From: Acanthaster planci
Taxonomy: Eukaryota; Echinodermata; Asteroidea; Valvatida; Acanthasteridae
Reading direction: 5' to 3'
Assembly: GCF_001949145.1 (NCBI RefSeq)
Contig: NW_019091440.1
Coordinates: forward strand, 1,454,753 to 1,518,752
Length of the DNA stretch: 64,000 bases
Positions 1 to 9,325 of the stretch are shown here, piece by piece. A program made the translations under genes and the position numbers. Numbering within the stretch: the first letter of the stretch is position 1; each line of letters begins with the position of its first letter. The notes under the pieces are model-generated. The model made no database searches and was not told the DNA's origin. It saw only the letters and a program-made list of their open reading frames with translations.

Positions 1-955
1 TTTTCATTTCAATTTTTAGTGGGTTGACCAATGAATTTTTGAGAAATTCTCACCCAAAGCAGACCACCTCTAAAACGAAGGAAATTTCACTGCCTGGGAA
101 AGTAGCCATTTTGAAAATGCATCCCTCTGCAAAATGGCTCAAATAGTGCCACTTTCGGACCCGATTGCATCAAAATTGCTCAGAATTGGAAGCCCTGAGT
201 CCAGCCCGAAGGTTCGGTGCCATATTTTTTCAATTCCCCAGTTTCATGTCTCTCAGGACCCTCTAATACAGAATATTTTGAGGTGTATAACTTTTATTAA
301 TGAGCTTGACGGACATATTTCTGGCCTAAATACAAGGGTGCACCCTACAAAGATAATGGCAAAATGTGGAGAGGTGAATTTTTCCCCAAGCTCTTGGCTA
401 ATATGCATCAAACCATCAACGGAAAAGTTGTGATTTCAGGGAAAAACTTTGCCAGAAATGCGGAAACCCGTTAATGCCAATTTAAAATATGCAAAAGCAT
501 ATTTTCATTGCGAAATAACAAAATAGTATTGCAAAATAAACAACAATAGTTCTATGGACATTTGGGGTACGTTTGCGCGGTTAGGCCGAAAAAAAATAAA
601 AAAAAATCGGTCTCTGGTAAGACCAAAGTTCCAGAATTGATGTAGCAGGGCAGTTTTGGGGGGAGGGGTGGCTTTTATGAGGTGCATATTTAATCATAGA
701 GCAAAGGCTAGTAAAAGCACGTCGCACGTCATGCTGCAATTGTTACTGATCAGCTGGCTGCAAGTTTGTAACCTACCCATGGTCTACTGTTTGTGTTCGA
801 CATCATCCCGCGAATTAGTCTGGTTCCTTGAACAAAAATTTGCCATTTGGACTTTTGGCCGGGAATCAGTCTACTCGGGAACATTCAGGCGGTGCGGAAG
901 TAGGGGGCGCTGTTTTGAAAATTTTGAGAAAGAATGAAAAAAACTGACGCGCACA
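1..955. other. No gene seen
   Basis: AT-rich sequence with short A and T runs and no frame that resembles a protein. No RNA gene or clear transposon end was recognised. This lies downstream of the ephrin gene. Confidence 0.6.
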
Positions 956-959
956 TTCA

Positions 960-1900
960 AAATCGACGCGTGCGATGACCAGAGATACTTGCAGATGTCT
1001 CTGCATGCATCCAAAAACAAAGAGACATAGTTTACGCAAGATTTATACAAGTTCAAAATCCACATTTTTGACCCAAATCAAATAAACCTGCAAGAGATTA
1101 GGCCTAACCTTGAATTTTAATTAAATTGTTAACATTTTTTGGCTTTTCTTCAAATTTGTTGAAACTACTTGTGGATGTCTTTGAATGCATTCAAAAACAA
1201 TGAGATGTCGTTTAGCCAAGTTTAATTCTAATTGAAATTTCCAAATTTTGGACGCAAATTAAATAAAACTACAGGGCATTTAGCCTTACATTTTAATCAG
1301 GCCTACATTTGACCAAATCTGACTTTTCCTCAACGCGCACCAAAAAGCTTAATTAAAGAAAATCGAGAACGCTTTGCATGGACCGAGATATCGTTTTGTG
1401 CAAGTTTAAGGCAAAACCATTGTGTCGGAATTTCGAGCAAAAATCCAATCAATTTGACAGGAGATTAAGGCGTGTGCTTTGTTAATGGCGTCGAGTTTTG
1501 TGTCTGTGAAAGAGTGAAACACTTGAACGCATCGCGCATCGTGTACGCAACGCACCCAGAACCTATATATGGAAAGGCGCCTTTAACCTTGTATTTCAAA
1601 GTACATTATTTGCCCAATTGTTCGCTTTTCTCCAAACTCCTCCGAAATGCTTGTTTTTAGATACCTCACAATGTACTCCAACGGCTAAGAGCTGTCTTCT
1701 GTGCGGGATTTCTGCAAATATGATTATCAAAGTATGAAGCAAAATTAAATTTGTAAGTGGTTTGACTTAAAATGTTAATCAAACTTTACGTTTTGTCAGA
1801 CAGCTTCAAAATTTCTTTTGATGCCCCTAAATATGTTCCACTGACTAACAGATGTGTTTTGTGGGAGTTCCAAGGAAACTTAATAGTTCAGTCCTTGAAC
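960..1900. repeat. Degenerate tandem array, unit about 180 bp
   Basis: Related blocks recur. CCAAAAACAAAGAGACATAG near 1011 matches TCAAAAACAATGAGATGTCG near 1191, exactly 180 bp later, and GAGATATCGTTTTGTGCAAG recurs near 1385. More decayed relatives lie near 1687 and 1848. Around each are shared segments such as CTTTTCTTCAAA/CTTTTCTCCAAA and CAAATTAAATAAA. The first two units align over nearly their full length; later units are only partly recognisable. It is best read as an old satellite or minisatellite, not a gene. Confidence 0.6.
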
Positions 1901-4900
1901 TCAAATTAAAGAAATTTGCAAGGCTTTGAAAAGACAACATCAATTAAAAACCAAAGCAAGTAAATTTCAAAGGTCTTGCATTTTAATGCAAAATATCTGG
2001 ATACAGAAAGGCCCAAATTATACAACAAAGGAACCCCTAAACGACATGAATAGTTCATTGATATTAATTCTCATCATTAACATTTACATAACAATGGCCA
2101 AACACATAAAAACAATACCTTTCTCTAGGTACCCTGCAAATATATACTTCACTGTTCCGACACAATTGGCAACCAGCTAAAACGTCCACGAAAATGAAGG
2201 GACCACAACCATACTCTGCAGATCAATAACTCTTTACCATTTTCTTCTAAACAGTTTGTTGAATGGGAATTGTTCAAAATGAAAACTTTTTATTCATGAA
2301 TGCAAATTAAAAATGTTCTGACTTTTGGAAGAGCTTTTTTTCTATTGATTTTATATTTGAATTATCCAGTCTCTTTAAACAGACCACAAAAATTCATTGA
2401 CGCGATTCAGGAAGTCAATTCGTATGAAATACAAATTTCATTTTCACTTGCTTGTCTTAAAGATATGGCATAGTTGACAGTTATGCATAAAAACGAAGTG
2501 CAAATCTTCCTAAGGGATCTGTCCCACAACAAACTCAATCAGTTTACGTTCCAGAAATTTTCTGCTTTATAACTATTGCCTACAAATCATGAATATGCAA
2601 ATACATATATGTAAATTATTGGGCCTCTCCATGAACAGAAAAGGTGGGAACGTTCCGCACAAGTTCCAACAGCAAAATACATACAGCTTTGAAATTTAAA
2701 CAAAACAGAAAATGATACAAAATACAATATTCACAGTTCAAGAGATTGTTTTTCCCAAAGCACATAAATCCTGTCGAGTGTAGTACTGCATTTATATACA
2801 AACAGATTACAGTGAAAGTTATTCTTAGTGAGAATGGAATAAACCAATACCATGACAACGACTATTCCGACAAAACAACAGCACCAGGAGACTTCAGTCC
2901 ATTAGAAAACAAAAAAGCAACAGAGCCGAAAAGCTTAAGACCAACAAAACTCCAAAAATAAATTGGCATCTTAAACTGACATGTTTATTGTCTGCAAAAT
3001 GTCACAGCCAAAGTGTTACGGTCAAAGCAAGTAACTTCTACGAATTTTGATGAAACAGCAACACATGACAAATGGTCCACATTGGATACAGGTTGTCGGC
3101 ATCATCTGCAAAATGAACCTGACATTGGTATGTTCCATTCTCACAAATTAATACACCAAATCTCCCCCTACAAATGCATATTCATTACACTACAGTTACA
3201 TCACCCATTTTCCCGCTATCCCGCAAATGATACACTCAAGTTCATGAATAAACATGTTGAATAAAATTGACAGCTTTTATATTAAAAACAAGAAAGCAGC
3301 AATACCAATAAACAAGACGGGATAAAACAAGATATTGTGTGGATCACTACGAATTTTATCTGAATTAAATTTCTCAAGGAAATACAATTCAGCTGATAAC
3401 TCTGTCTCTATAGGAACCACCATTAAAAGTGTCAATGAGTGAAAATAATGTACATGTGAGAAAGGCATAATGATTAAAAACTGACTTCAGTCATTTCTTT
3501 TCGTTGGTGGCAAATTAAATATTTTAAAGCATGATTCAACTGTGAAATGTAAAATGACAGGACCGATTCTATAAAGAGTTCAACTGGGTACCAGTTAACA
3601 TCCTCCACAGCACAGTGTTCACCGTTGTTGGTAGCCACGCAGGATTTCTGTGAACTGCAATTTTGACTAAGGGGGGGTTCAAAAATGGCCCCTGAACATG
3701 GACAAAAGCATATCTATTTAGTGCGCATTGTTACAGATCATGTTTCAATAATTCTGTACAATTGCAAATATCCACAAATTCCTCCCCGCACACACACACA
3801 AAAAGAAAAACAAACTGACAGACAAATATATATAATATTTGCATAGTATCAAAAAGATGAGATGGTTCGTTTAGTCTAAGGAAAATTCAGTCTTTAAATT
3901 GAGTAGTTTTACATAGAAAAGAGCAATCCCTACTTTTAAAATAATGAAAAAAATCAAGTTCTTAATCTATTTACAAAAGAGTCAATTCTCTCTTGTTTGA
4001 GAGACAATTCAGCCAGGAACAGTGAACAAAATCTTCCGCCACAATTTGTTTTAACGTCACGTAGGAACACTACAAATCAATGATTTCTGAGAGAGTGTTC
4101 AAAGCCCTGCAACGCTGTTCGGGTGAAATATTGTTTGCCGAGCTCTTTTCTTCAAAAATGAACTTACTCGGTAACTGTAGCAACTAAAACATGACATGGC
4201 AAACCAAAAAAAGCTTACGCTAGCCTGAGAAGTCCTCTCAAGGATCTACTGGCACTGTAACACATCTTGAGGACCACTGGTGCAGGCTATTAGAAGGAGC
4301 GCCGACCAAAATGAATGCTCAGACCCATGGATTAACAGTCTTCATGGGTGTCTGTCTTCGGCATCTTGTGCCCATATTTGAAACAAAGAACTAGGGTGAA
4401 TAATTCCGAACACTTCTTCACATGACACATCACAGTTGACATACACTTGAAAATCTGTACACTTGTTCTTCTTTATACAAGTTGATGGAAAGGTGTTGAC
4501 AGAAGTCAGGTCAGCTTCCTTATTTTGCTAACTGTTTTTTTTTTCTTCTTTGGATATTTTTGTTACAAAAATCTACACTTTTAAAGCATTCTGGCTAATT
4601 CTCACCCACACCCCAAAAAACGACCAAACTCAAACACGTTTTGACTTGTTCAAGTTTGCGTCCTACCATATTTACACAAAAGACAAGGCTTCATTTTTTT
4701 AATAAATAAATGAGAAATATACATCTTTGAAAGAATGAAGGAAAACCAAATGTTACCAACCGGGGGGGGGGGCTTTGCAGTAATATGCATGGGTAAATTA
4801 AGAAAAACAAAATGTTGATCTTGCTTCTCCGAGCAATGATAAAACTACATACTTGACATTGTGGGGTTCAGTCAGTGATGTGAACATTTTAACAATGGTG

Positions 4901-5043
4901 TCCCAACACGTATATTAAGACCATGTGTGACTGGCTTGGCTGTGACTACAAATTCTACTTTCTAAATCAGAGAGAGTGAAGTTAGGGACAAGACGTTTTA
5001 GCGTGAAAAATCACTCTGAATTAAGATTGGAAAAGGCTAAAAA
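1901..5043. other. Non-coding, 3' flank of the ephrin gene
   Basis: AT-rich sequence without a convincing coding frame. It contains a short CA run near 3787-3800 and an 11-base G tract at 4762-4772. Minus-strand TGTAAATA elements near 3972 and 4672 and an AATAAA at 2988-2983 are compatible with a long 3' UTR, but nothing proves transcription. Confidence 0.4.
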
Positions 5044-5195
5044 TAGCCCCTTCCAGTGGAAGCTCAAGTGAAATTTCAATCTTTTGAAGTGAAGAAATTT
5101 CACTCCAATTCGTCTGGTCCTTGGTTTCAATTGGAGGGATTGAATTTTCACTCGAATAGTGTGAATTTTCACTCTTTGGAATTTAAACAGTACAC
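5044..5195. repeat. Short repeated and inverted motif cluster (GAATTTTCACTC)
   Basis: The block repeats variants of GAAATTTCACTCC and GAATTTTCACTC several times. It also carries inverted partners: CAAGTGAAATTTC against GAAATTTCACTCC, and CCAATTCG against CAATTGGAG. It gives regular but meaningless frames on both strands. Probably a small degenerate minisatellite or a relic of a palindromic element. Confidence 0.4.
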
Positions 5196-5705
5196 AAGCC
5201 AATGGCAACCACTTACTAATGGCTTCATGCATTACCCACTGATACGTGTATGACCCAGCCATAGCCAAATCACTCGGACACAGCCTGCCAAAGTCATATG
5301 AAATTGGACTTGCAGTGGTCATCTGCATGGAAACCCTGTGTTCTTTGCCATTCACGGGTTTGGATGAATTTTGTTACTTTTCTGTAGACCTTACAGAATC
5401 TGTCCAAAGGGTTACCTTAAAGAGTATTAAGAAAAAAGCACTTTTTTAAAATTTGGTTGATTGTAAAAAATCAGCCTCAAAAACAAGATGTGGCTTTATG
5501 TGGTGTTTTAATCTTTAGATGGACTGACACTAAAACAGTTTGTCAGCCCAGAGAGTATCGTCAGCAAATTATTGCTTTGCTTTTGCAGCCTGTTGCCATA
5601 GTAACCACTCTTCCTGTAATTTTCAGCCATGAATGTTTTATACAACTTTGAAAAGTGACTGTTAACACAGAGGAAGAACTGTGCAACATTCACAATCAAA
5701 GAACA

Positions 5706-6830
5706 AGAATCTCTGATAACTTCTTGGAATTTATTCTACCTTGTTTTGAGATAAGACTTACACAAGATAAAGTTTTTTAGTTAAGGGATTTGCCACTTAA
5801 AGATGTAAAATCATTGGAACAGCACGATCTGTAATTATTCAAGATCGAGAACTGGTTCCCAAGACCTCATGATGGCAGATATTTCTTCAACAATCTTGCT
5901 ACAAAACAAATTAACAATTTTGTTTACAGGTACGAGTCTTCGGGAATCTACCAAATAGTCTTGAAGGTAATTTTTCCAAAAATATTTGCTTTTAAGATGG
6001 TTTCCAAATGTGTGGTAACAAACAAGCTTTTTTTCTTTCATTTTTTAAATTTTTTTACAAAAGACAAAGACGTACGTAAAACTTCAGCCACATTGGAAGC
6101 AGAATTTGTTTTCTTTTTAATTCTACAAAAGCATTTTTGCCCCTAATAATGTAAGCATCAATACAATATAAATAAACAAGTTCTTTTGACATTTCAAATT
6201 TTATACAGATTTTTTGTTTTGTCATTTGCCCGAATTCTGTTCAGTGGTTTCAGTCAGGCCAATCCAAGTGGTGTACAGTGGTTAAGTTCCCACTTCTTAA
6301 CCAAATTAGCTGTGAGGACATACAAATGTCACATAGGTCCTGTTTAGGCATGTCATCCAATGAGGCTATCCATGTCCTCAGACACCATTGTGTCCTCACA
6401 AGTGCATAAATACACGTGTTTATGTATACAGACATGTAGTGGCTGGAAAATTACGTCCCTTGGTTTACATGTCATGTGTATGTCCTCAGACCAGAGTCCT
6501 TACTTTGAAATGTTCTCACTAAATGCCCTCACACCAATTGCTGAAAGGGTTCATGAAAATATACAACCATGAACACACTTTGAGCATTTTGGGCTTGGTA
6601 TAACTGCAACCACCTCTTAGTTGAGAAAAGAGATGCACAGATGCAGAATAATGGCGACCTGATCAAGAGACCCCAGGTAAGGTACGCATAGGCACTGACC
6701 AGAAATTGGGCAAAAACTGACCGTCCCACCAAAAATTCAATAAACTCTGGAGGGAGGTTGAGCGAGTCTTATAAAAAAGGAGAATTCTGCAGAGTTCTTT
6801 TGCATGTCGTTGTCGTCTGCATCTTCCACA
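5706..6830 (-). other. Possible 3' UTR of the ephrin transcript
   Basis: The sequence directly downstream of the stop is AT-rich and has no coding frame. On the minus strand the first canonical AATAAA lies at 5735-5730, and an ATTAAA variant lies at 6121-6116. If either is used, the 3' UTR would be about 0.7-1.1 kb. The true end cannot be fixed from sequence alone. A further AATAAA at 2988-2983, with two Pumilio-type TGTAAATA elements near 4672 and 3972 on the minus strand, would allow a much longer UTR. Confidence 0.3.
6295..6525. repeat. Degenerate GTCCTCA-containing minisatellite
   Basis: Variants of TGTCCTCA or its surroundings recur (GAGGACATACAAATGTCACA, CATGTCCTCAGACACC, TGTGTCCTCACAAGTGCATA, TATGTCCTCAGACC) with ATG-rich spacers. 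Similarity is loose and the period uneven, so this is a decayed repeat at best. It lies just past the end of the ephrin coding sequence, within the possible 3' UTR. Confidence 0.35.
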
Positions 6831-6982
6831 TCACGTCATCGTTAACCATCTCAACATCGCTGTGCACAGTCCCAAGAGGAGAAGCGTCCACGAGTGTCTG
6901 AGGACGGTGCTGGCATTGTCCGAGGACTGGGAATCAGGGTTGTTTTTCTTGGGCGTCTCCTCAACTGGCTTGTCTGTGATTT
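6831..6982 (-). CDS. efn: Ephrin exon 5: C-terminal GPI-attachment signal and stop
   Basis: The exon starts after acceptor AATTCCAG and contributes 49 further residues and a TGA stop at 6833-6831. It begins with a charged linker (KITDKPVEETPKKNNPD), then a small-residue stretch (SQSSDNAS) suitable as a GPI omega site. After a short spacer comes a hydrophobic segment, SWTLLLLGLCTAML. The protein then ends RWLTMT. Cleavage and attachment of a GPI anchor near SSDNAS would leave an extracellular lipid-anchored ligand. The terminal Arg-Trp-Leu-Thr-Met-Thr after the hydrophobic run is slightly unusual for a GPI signal. A short single-pass protein with almost no cytoplasmic part is the alternative, but the class B intracellular tail is clearly absent. 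Confidence 0.9.
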
Positions 6983-9325
6983 CTGGAATTTTTCACAAGT
7001 AAACAAAGGGTATTTTCAATAGTGTTTTCAGCAAAGAACTAGCCACACAAATGGATATTTCTTCCACATCTTGATTTTTCTTCTCACGTTCAAATTAATT
7101 TCAGCCACATGTTCTATAGCTAGTGTCAGAGTTTTGAGACTTCACAACAAAAAGCGGCTACATGTTTGCTCCCTAAAATCTGCATGTTAAAGAAAAGAAG
7201 TATATGGCAGGCATTTCAAGATGGTGGAAACACATCGACCTGTTGCCACTTACTGGGCTTCTCCGTGATTGCTTGAGGAAAGGTGGTTGTCTTGGGGTGT
7301 GTCGTGGGTAGTGTTGTGGGAGTGGTCGGCCGGGTAGTGGATCGTGTACGAGGACGCGTCCTCATTGGTGTCTGCCCGGTAGGAGTGGCTTCTGTAAATA
7401 GCAACAATTAACAATAAAAGACGATCAACAGAAATTTCACGTTCCCAGAAGAGCATCTGGTTCATAAGTGTGACGCCACTTCAGTTTAACCCACGCCCAC
7501 TGCACATGCACTGCACATAGGATTACATGCATTGATTGCCATTTACGTGGAACCGTGGAAGCGGAAGTTAACGCACAACTTCAGTGATTGTCCAATGAGA
7601 GCCTGCAAATCTTGGCACATCCGCCTTTGTGATGAAGTCACTTACGAACCGATAGGTAAGTTATTTATCAAACTTTACAAAGTAACACAATATCAGGAGG
7701 TTGTTACTTCTTCAAAACATCTTTAAAAAGACCCACTGGTAACTCCAGAAATCAGAGGTCCAAAAGTGTCCCATTTTTGTGTCCCTGTTACATCTGACCT
7801 TTGTTATTTGAGATGGAAATATCACTGGAATTGATTTCAAACTATTGCTATTTGCTTGGTAATCCGCATTAATTCATCGCTCTTGGAAATTAAAAAATCA
7901 TATGTCCCATGTAACAGGGACACCAAAAAAATGGATCCCTAATCTGAAATTACATGTAGCTGTGCACACCCAAGCAAAGACTAAATTCAATCCACAGCCA
8001 AAGATTGGCTTGAGAATTCAATAAGCATTAGTTGTGAAGGATCAGTTGGACCCTTCAGAGATGAAATGTCGGCAGATTGTCTGACGCGTGGTGCTTTGGG
8101 GGGACACTTCACACAGATTTAGATGCTTCAATCAAAAGTGTATTGAAGGATTAAAAAAGGAATAACCGATCTTGAGACCATTCCAACGATTTTGTTGAAT
8201 TGATTTTGTGATGAGTGCTAGCTATTATATAGCAACATATAGATATCCATTTTGATTGGAAGAAAAATACACACGGATATTGTGGTGAGATTCAAAACCA
8301 GGTGAGTCCTGAAACAGAGCACCGATTGGCACTTAAAGAAAACCAAACCCTGGTGAGAACCTCTGAATTTCAAAGTGAATATTTGGGCCAGGAGACTGGC
8401 CAAAAATGTTGAGCACATTCAGGCATGGAGAGTGCTTTCAGATCAACCGTACGCTGTCAAATATTGGCTCCGGTTTATTTATTCGGGTGAACTAACAATC
8501 AGCAAACGTGTAGAATTCCGACCTAATTCCTGTGTGGTTTGGTCTCTGCAAATCTGACGGGCAACTCACCTGTGGGTCTTGGCCGGATGTGAACTCTAAG
8601 TTTCATGTTATGTGTATGGCACAGACCCCTGTTGATTTGATGCAATCCGTCTAACGTGCCGTCTGAAGTTGCTAGAAAAGAAAAAACAAACACAGAAAAA
8701 AGTGCGCATCAGTTCATGGTGCGACCGATGAACTATCCACTCATAAAGGGCAAACTCCCAATACTAACACCGATCAGGGGTGCAATTCAAGGAAACCAAG
8801 GTATCCAGGAAATAATCACCTGCAGCGTCAAGTCCCTGGGGTACATTTTTCTCTGCCTAAACACAAATCTTGCAATACCTATTTCTTGTGTTCCGCAAGA
8901 CCTTTTACACATGTATGCGCGCCAAAAAAAACACCTTAATGATAAAAGAAACTGTTTGGAAATCCTAAAATCAGGAAAATCCTGATAAAAAAAGCCTGAA
9001 ATCAAGACAAAATCCTGATATATACTTACTTATAAAGTAATAGGTTCTGCTGTGTCTGAATGTCGGGCTTCCCGGAAGTGGGGGGTAGCGCTGGAATAAC
9101 AGAATAAAGGAATTATCCTCGAAGGGCCTGTTGCAAGTCAGCAAGGTGCGGACGATGCCGTAGCTGATGTTGGTACTGCAATGATCGAAGCCAGCCTGCG
9201 AGACCTGGGTGAAGGTCAGGTACTCGGCGTACTGCCGGCCCACGGTGGTGTTGGGCGTCTTGGGGCAGTCAATCTCCACCTTGTCATTGATCTCGGCGTG
9301 GAGCTCCAGCCCTTCTGTGCCGAAA
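6831..9325 (-). CDS. efn: Ephrin, class A-like (GPI-anchored), four 3' coding exons; first exon not found
   Basis: The gene encodes a cell-surface ligand for Eph receptor tyrosine kinases, acting in contact-dependent signalling such as cell repulsion, sorting and axon guidance (known for the family). Joining minus-strand 9325-9030, 8671-8570, 7391-7254 and 6982-6831 gives one uninterrupted frame of about 228 residues to a TGA stop. Introns are 358, 1178 and 271 bp, all GT-AG. The product has, in order, the ephrin receptor-binding domain with four cysteines, a Thr/Pro/Arg-rich stalk, and a hydrophobic C-terminus. There is no cytoplasmic tail or PDZ-binding end, which argues against ephrin-B. 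A large second exon carrying most of the domain matches the usual five-exon ephrin gene plan. The missing start (signal peptide and first beta strand) must come from an upstream exon at higher coordinates. Family assignment is very secure; class A is inferred from the C-terminus. Confidence 0.93.
7254..7391 (-). CDS. efn: Ephrin exon 4: Thr/Pro/Arg-rich juxtamembrane stalk
   Basis: This 138-nt exon lies between acceptor TATTTACAG and donor GTAAGT, entering and leaving in phase 1. It encodes 46 residues dominated by Thr, Pro and Arg, with repeats such as RTRPRTRSTTRPTTPTT followed by LPTTHPKTTT. This is the low-complexity stalk found between the ephrin domain and the membrane anchor, and it probably carries many O-glycans (inference). 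Stalk sequence is not conserved across ephrins, so the assignment rests on position, phase and splice sites rather than similarity. The opposite strand is open here only because of the biased codon composition. Confidence 0.88.
7740..7952 (+). mobile_element. MITE with CTCCAGAAAT-type inverted ends, copy 1 (inside an ephrin intron)
   Basis: A 213-bp non-autonomous element lies in the intron between ephrin exons 3 and 4. It begins TAACTCCAGAAATCAGAGG and ends in the inverted counterpart GGATCCCTAATCTGAAATTA, with TA at both borders as expected for Tc1/mariner-type insertion. Inside each end is a second inverted pair: GTGTCCCTGTTACATCTGAC near 7780 against a shorter ATGTAACAGGGACAC near 7910. 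It has no coding capacity. The same family occurs in opposite orientation at 29340-29578. Confidence 0.75.
8570..8671 (-). CDS. efn: Ephrin exon 3: end of the receptor-binding domain
   Basis: This 102-nt exon follows a strong polypyrimidine acceptor (TTTCTTTTCTAG) and ends at a GTGAGT donor. The split codon A|CA gives Thr, and the frame reads TSDGTLDGLHQINRGLC and onward. This matches the ephrin consensus in which YYIIS is followed by a short turn, a G-x-L-x-G-L segment, and a cysteine after G-G/G-L. The cysteine at exon residue 18 is the fourth conserved disulfide cysteine. The exon ends in a basic strand (KLRVHIRPRPT) that leads into the stalk. Both borders preserve phase 1 with their neighbours. 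It was too short and fragmented to appear as a long open frame and was found by looking for the continuation of exon 2. Confidence 0.93.
8672..9029 (-). other. Ephrin intron between exons 2 and 3
   Basis: A 358-bp GT-AG intron with GTAAGT donor and TTTCTTTTCTAG acceptor. Nothing else was recognised inside; the open frames are chance. Confidence 0.85.
9030..9325 (-). CDS. efn: Ephrin exon 2: core of the receptor-binding domain
   Basis: This 296-nt exon begins with the last base of a split codon, after a pyrimidine-rich acceptor ending AAACAG (AG at 9327-9326). It ends with the first base of the next codon before a strong GTAAGT donor. It encodes about 98 residues beginning FGTEGLELHAEINDKVEIDC. 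Three conserved ephrin cysteines are visible at exon residues 20 (IDC), 49 (FDHC) and 64 (LLTC). Two N-glycosylation sequons occur, N25-T-T and N52-I-S. The LLTCNRPFE and FILLFQRY segments match the ephrin strand preceding the receptor-binding loop, and RTYYFI closes that loop. The loop itself (about residues 79-90) lacks the usual G-x-E-F core and instead reads proline-rich, with LPGSPTF. An open frame continues upstream of the acceptor to an ATG at 9348, but this is intronic read-through. Confidence 0.95.
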
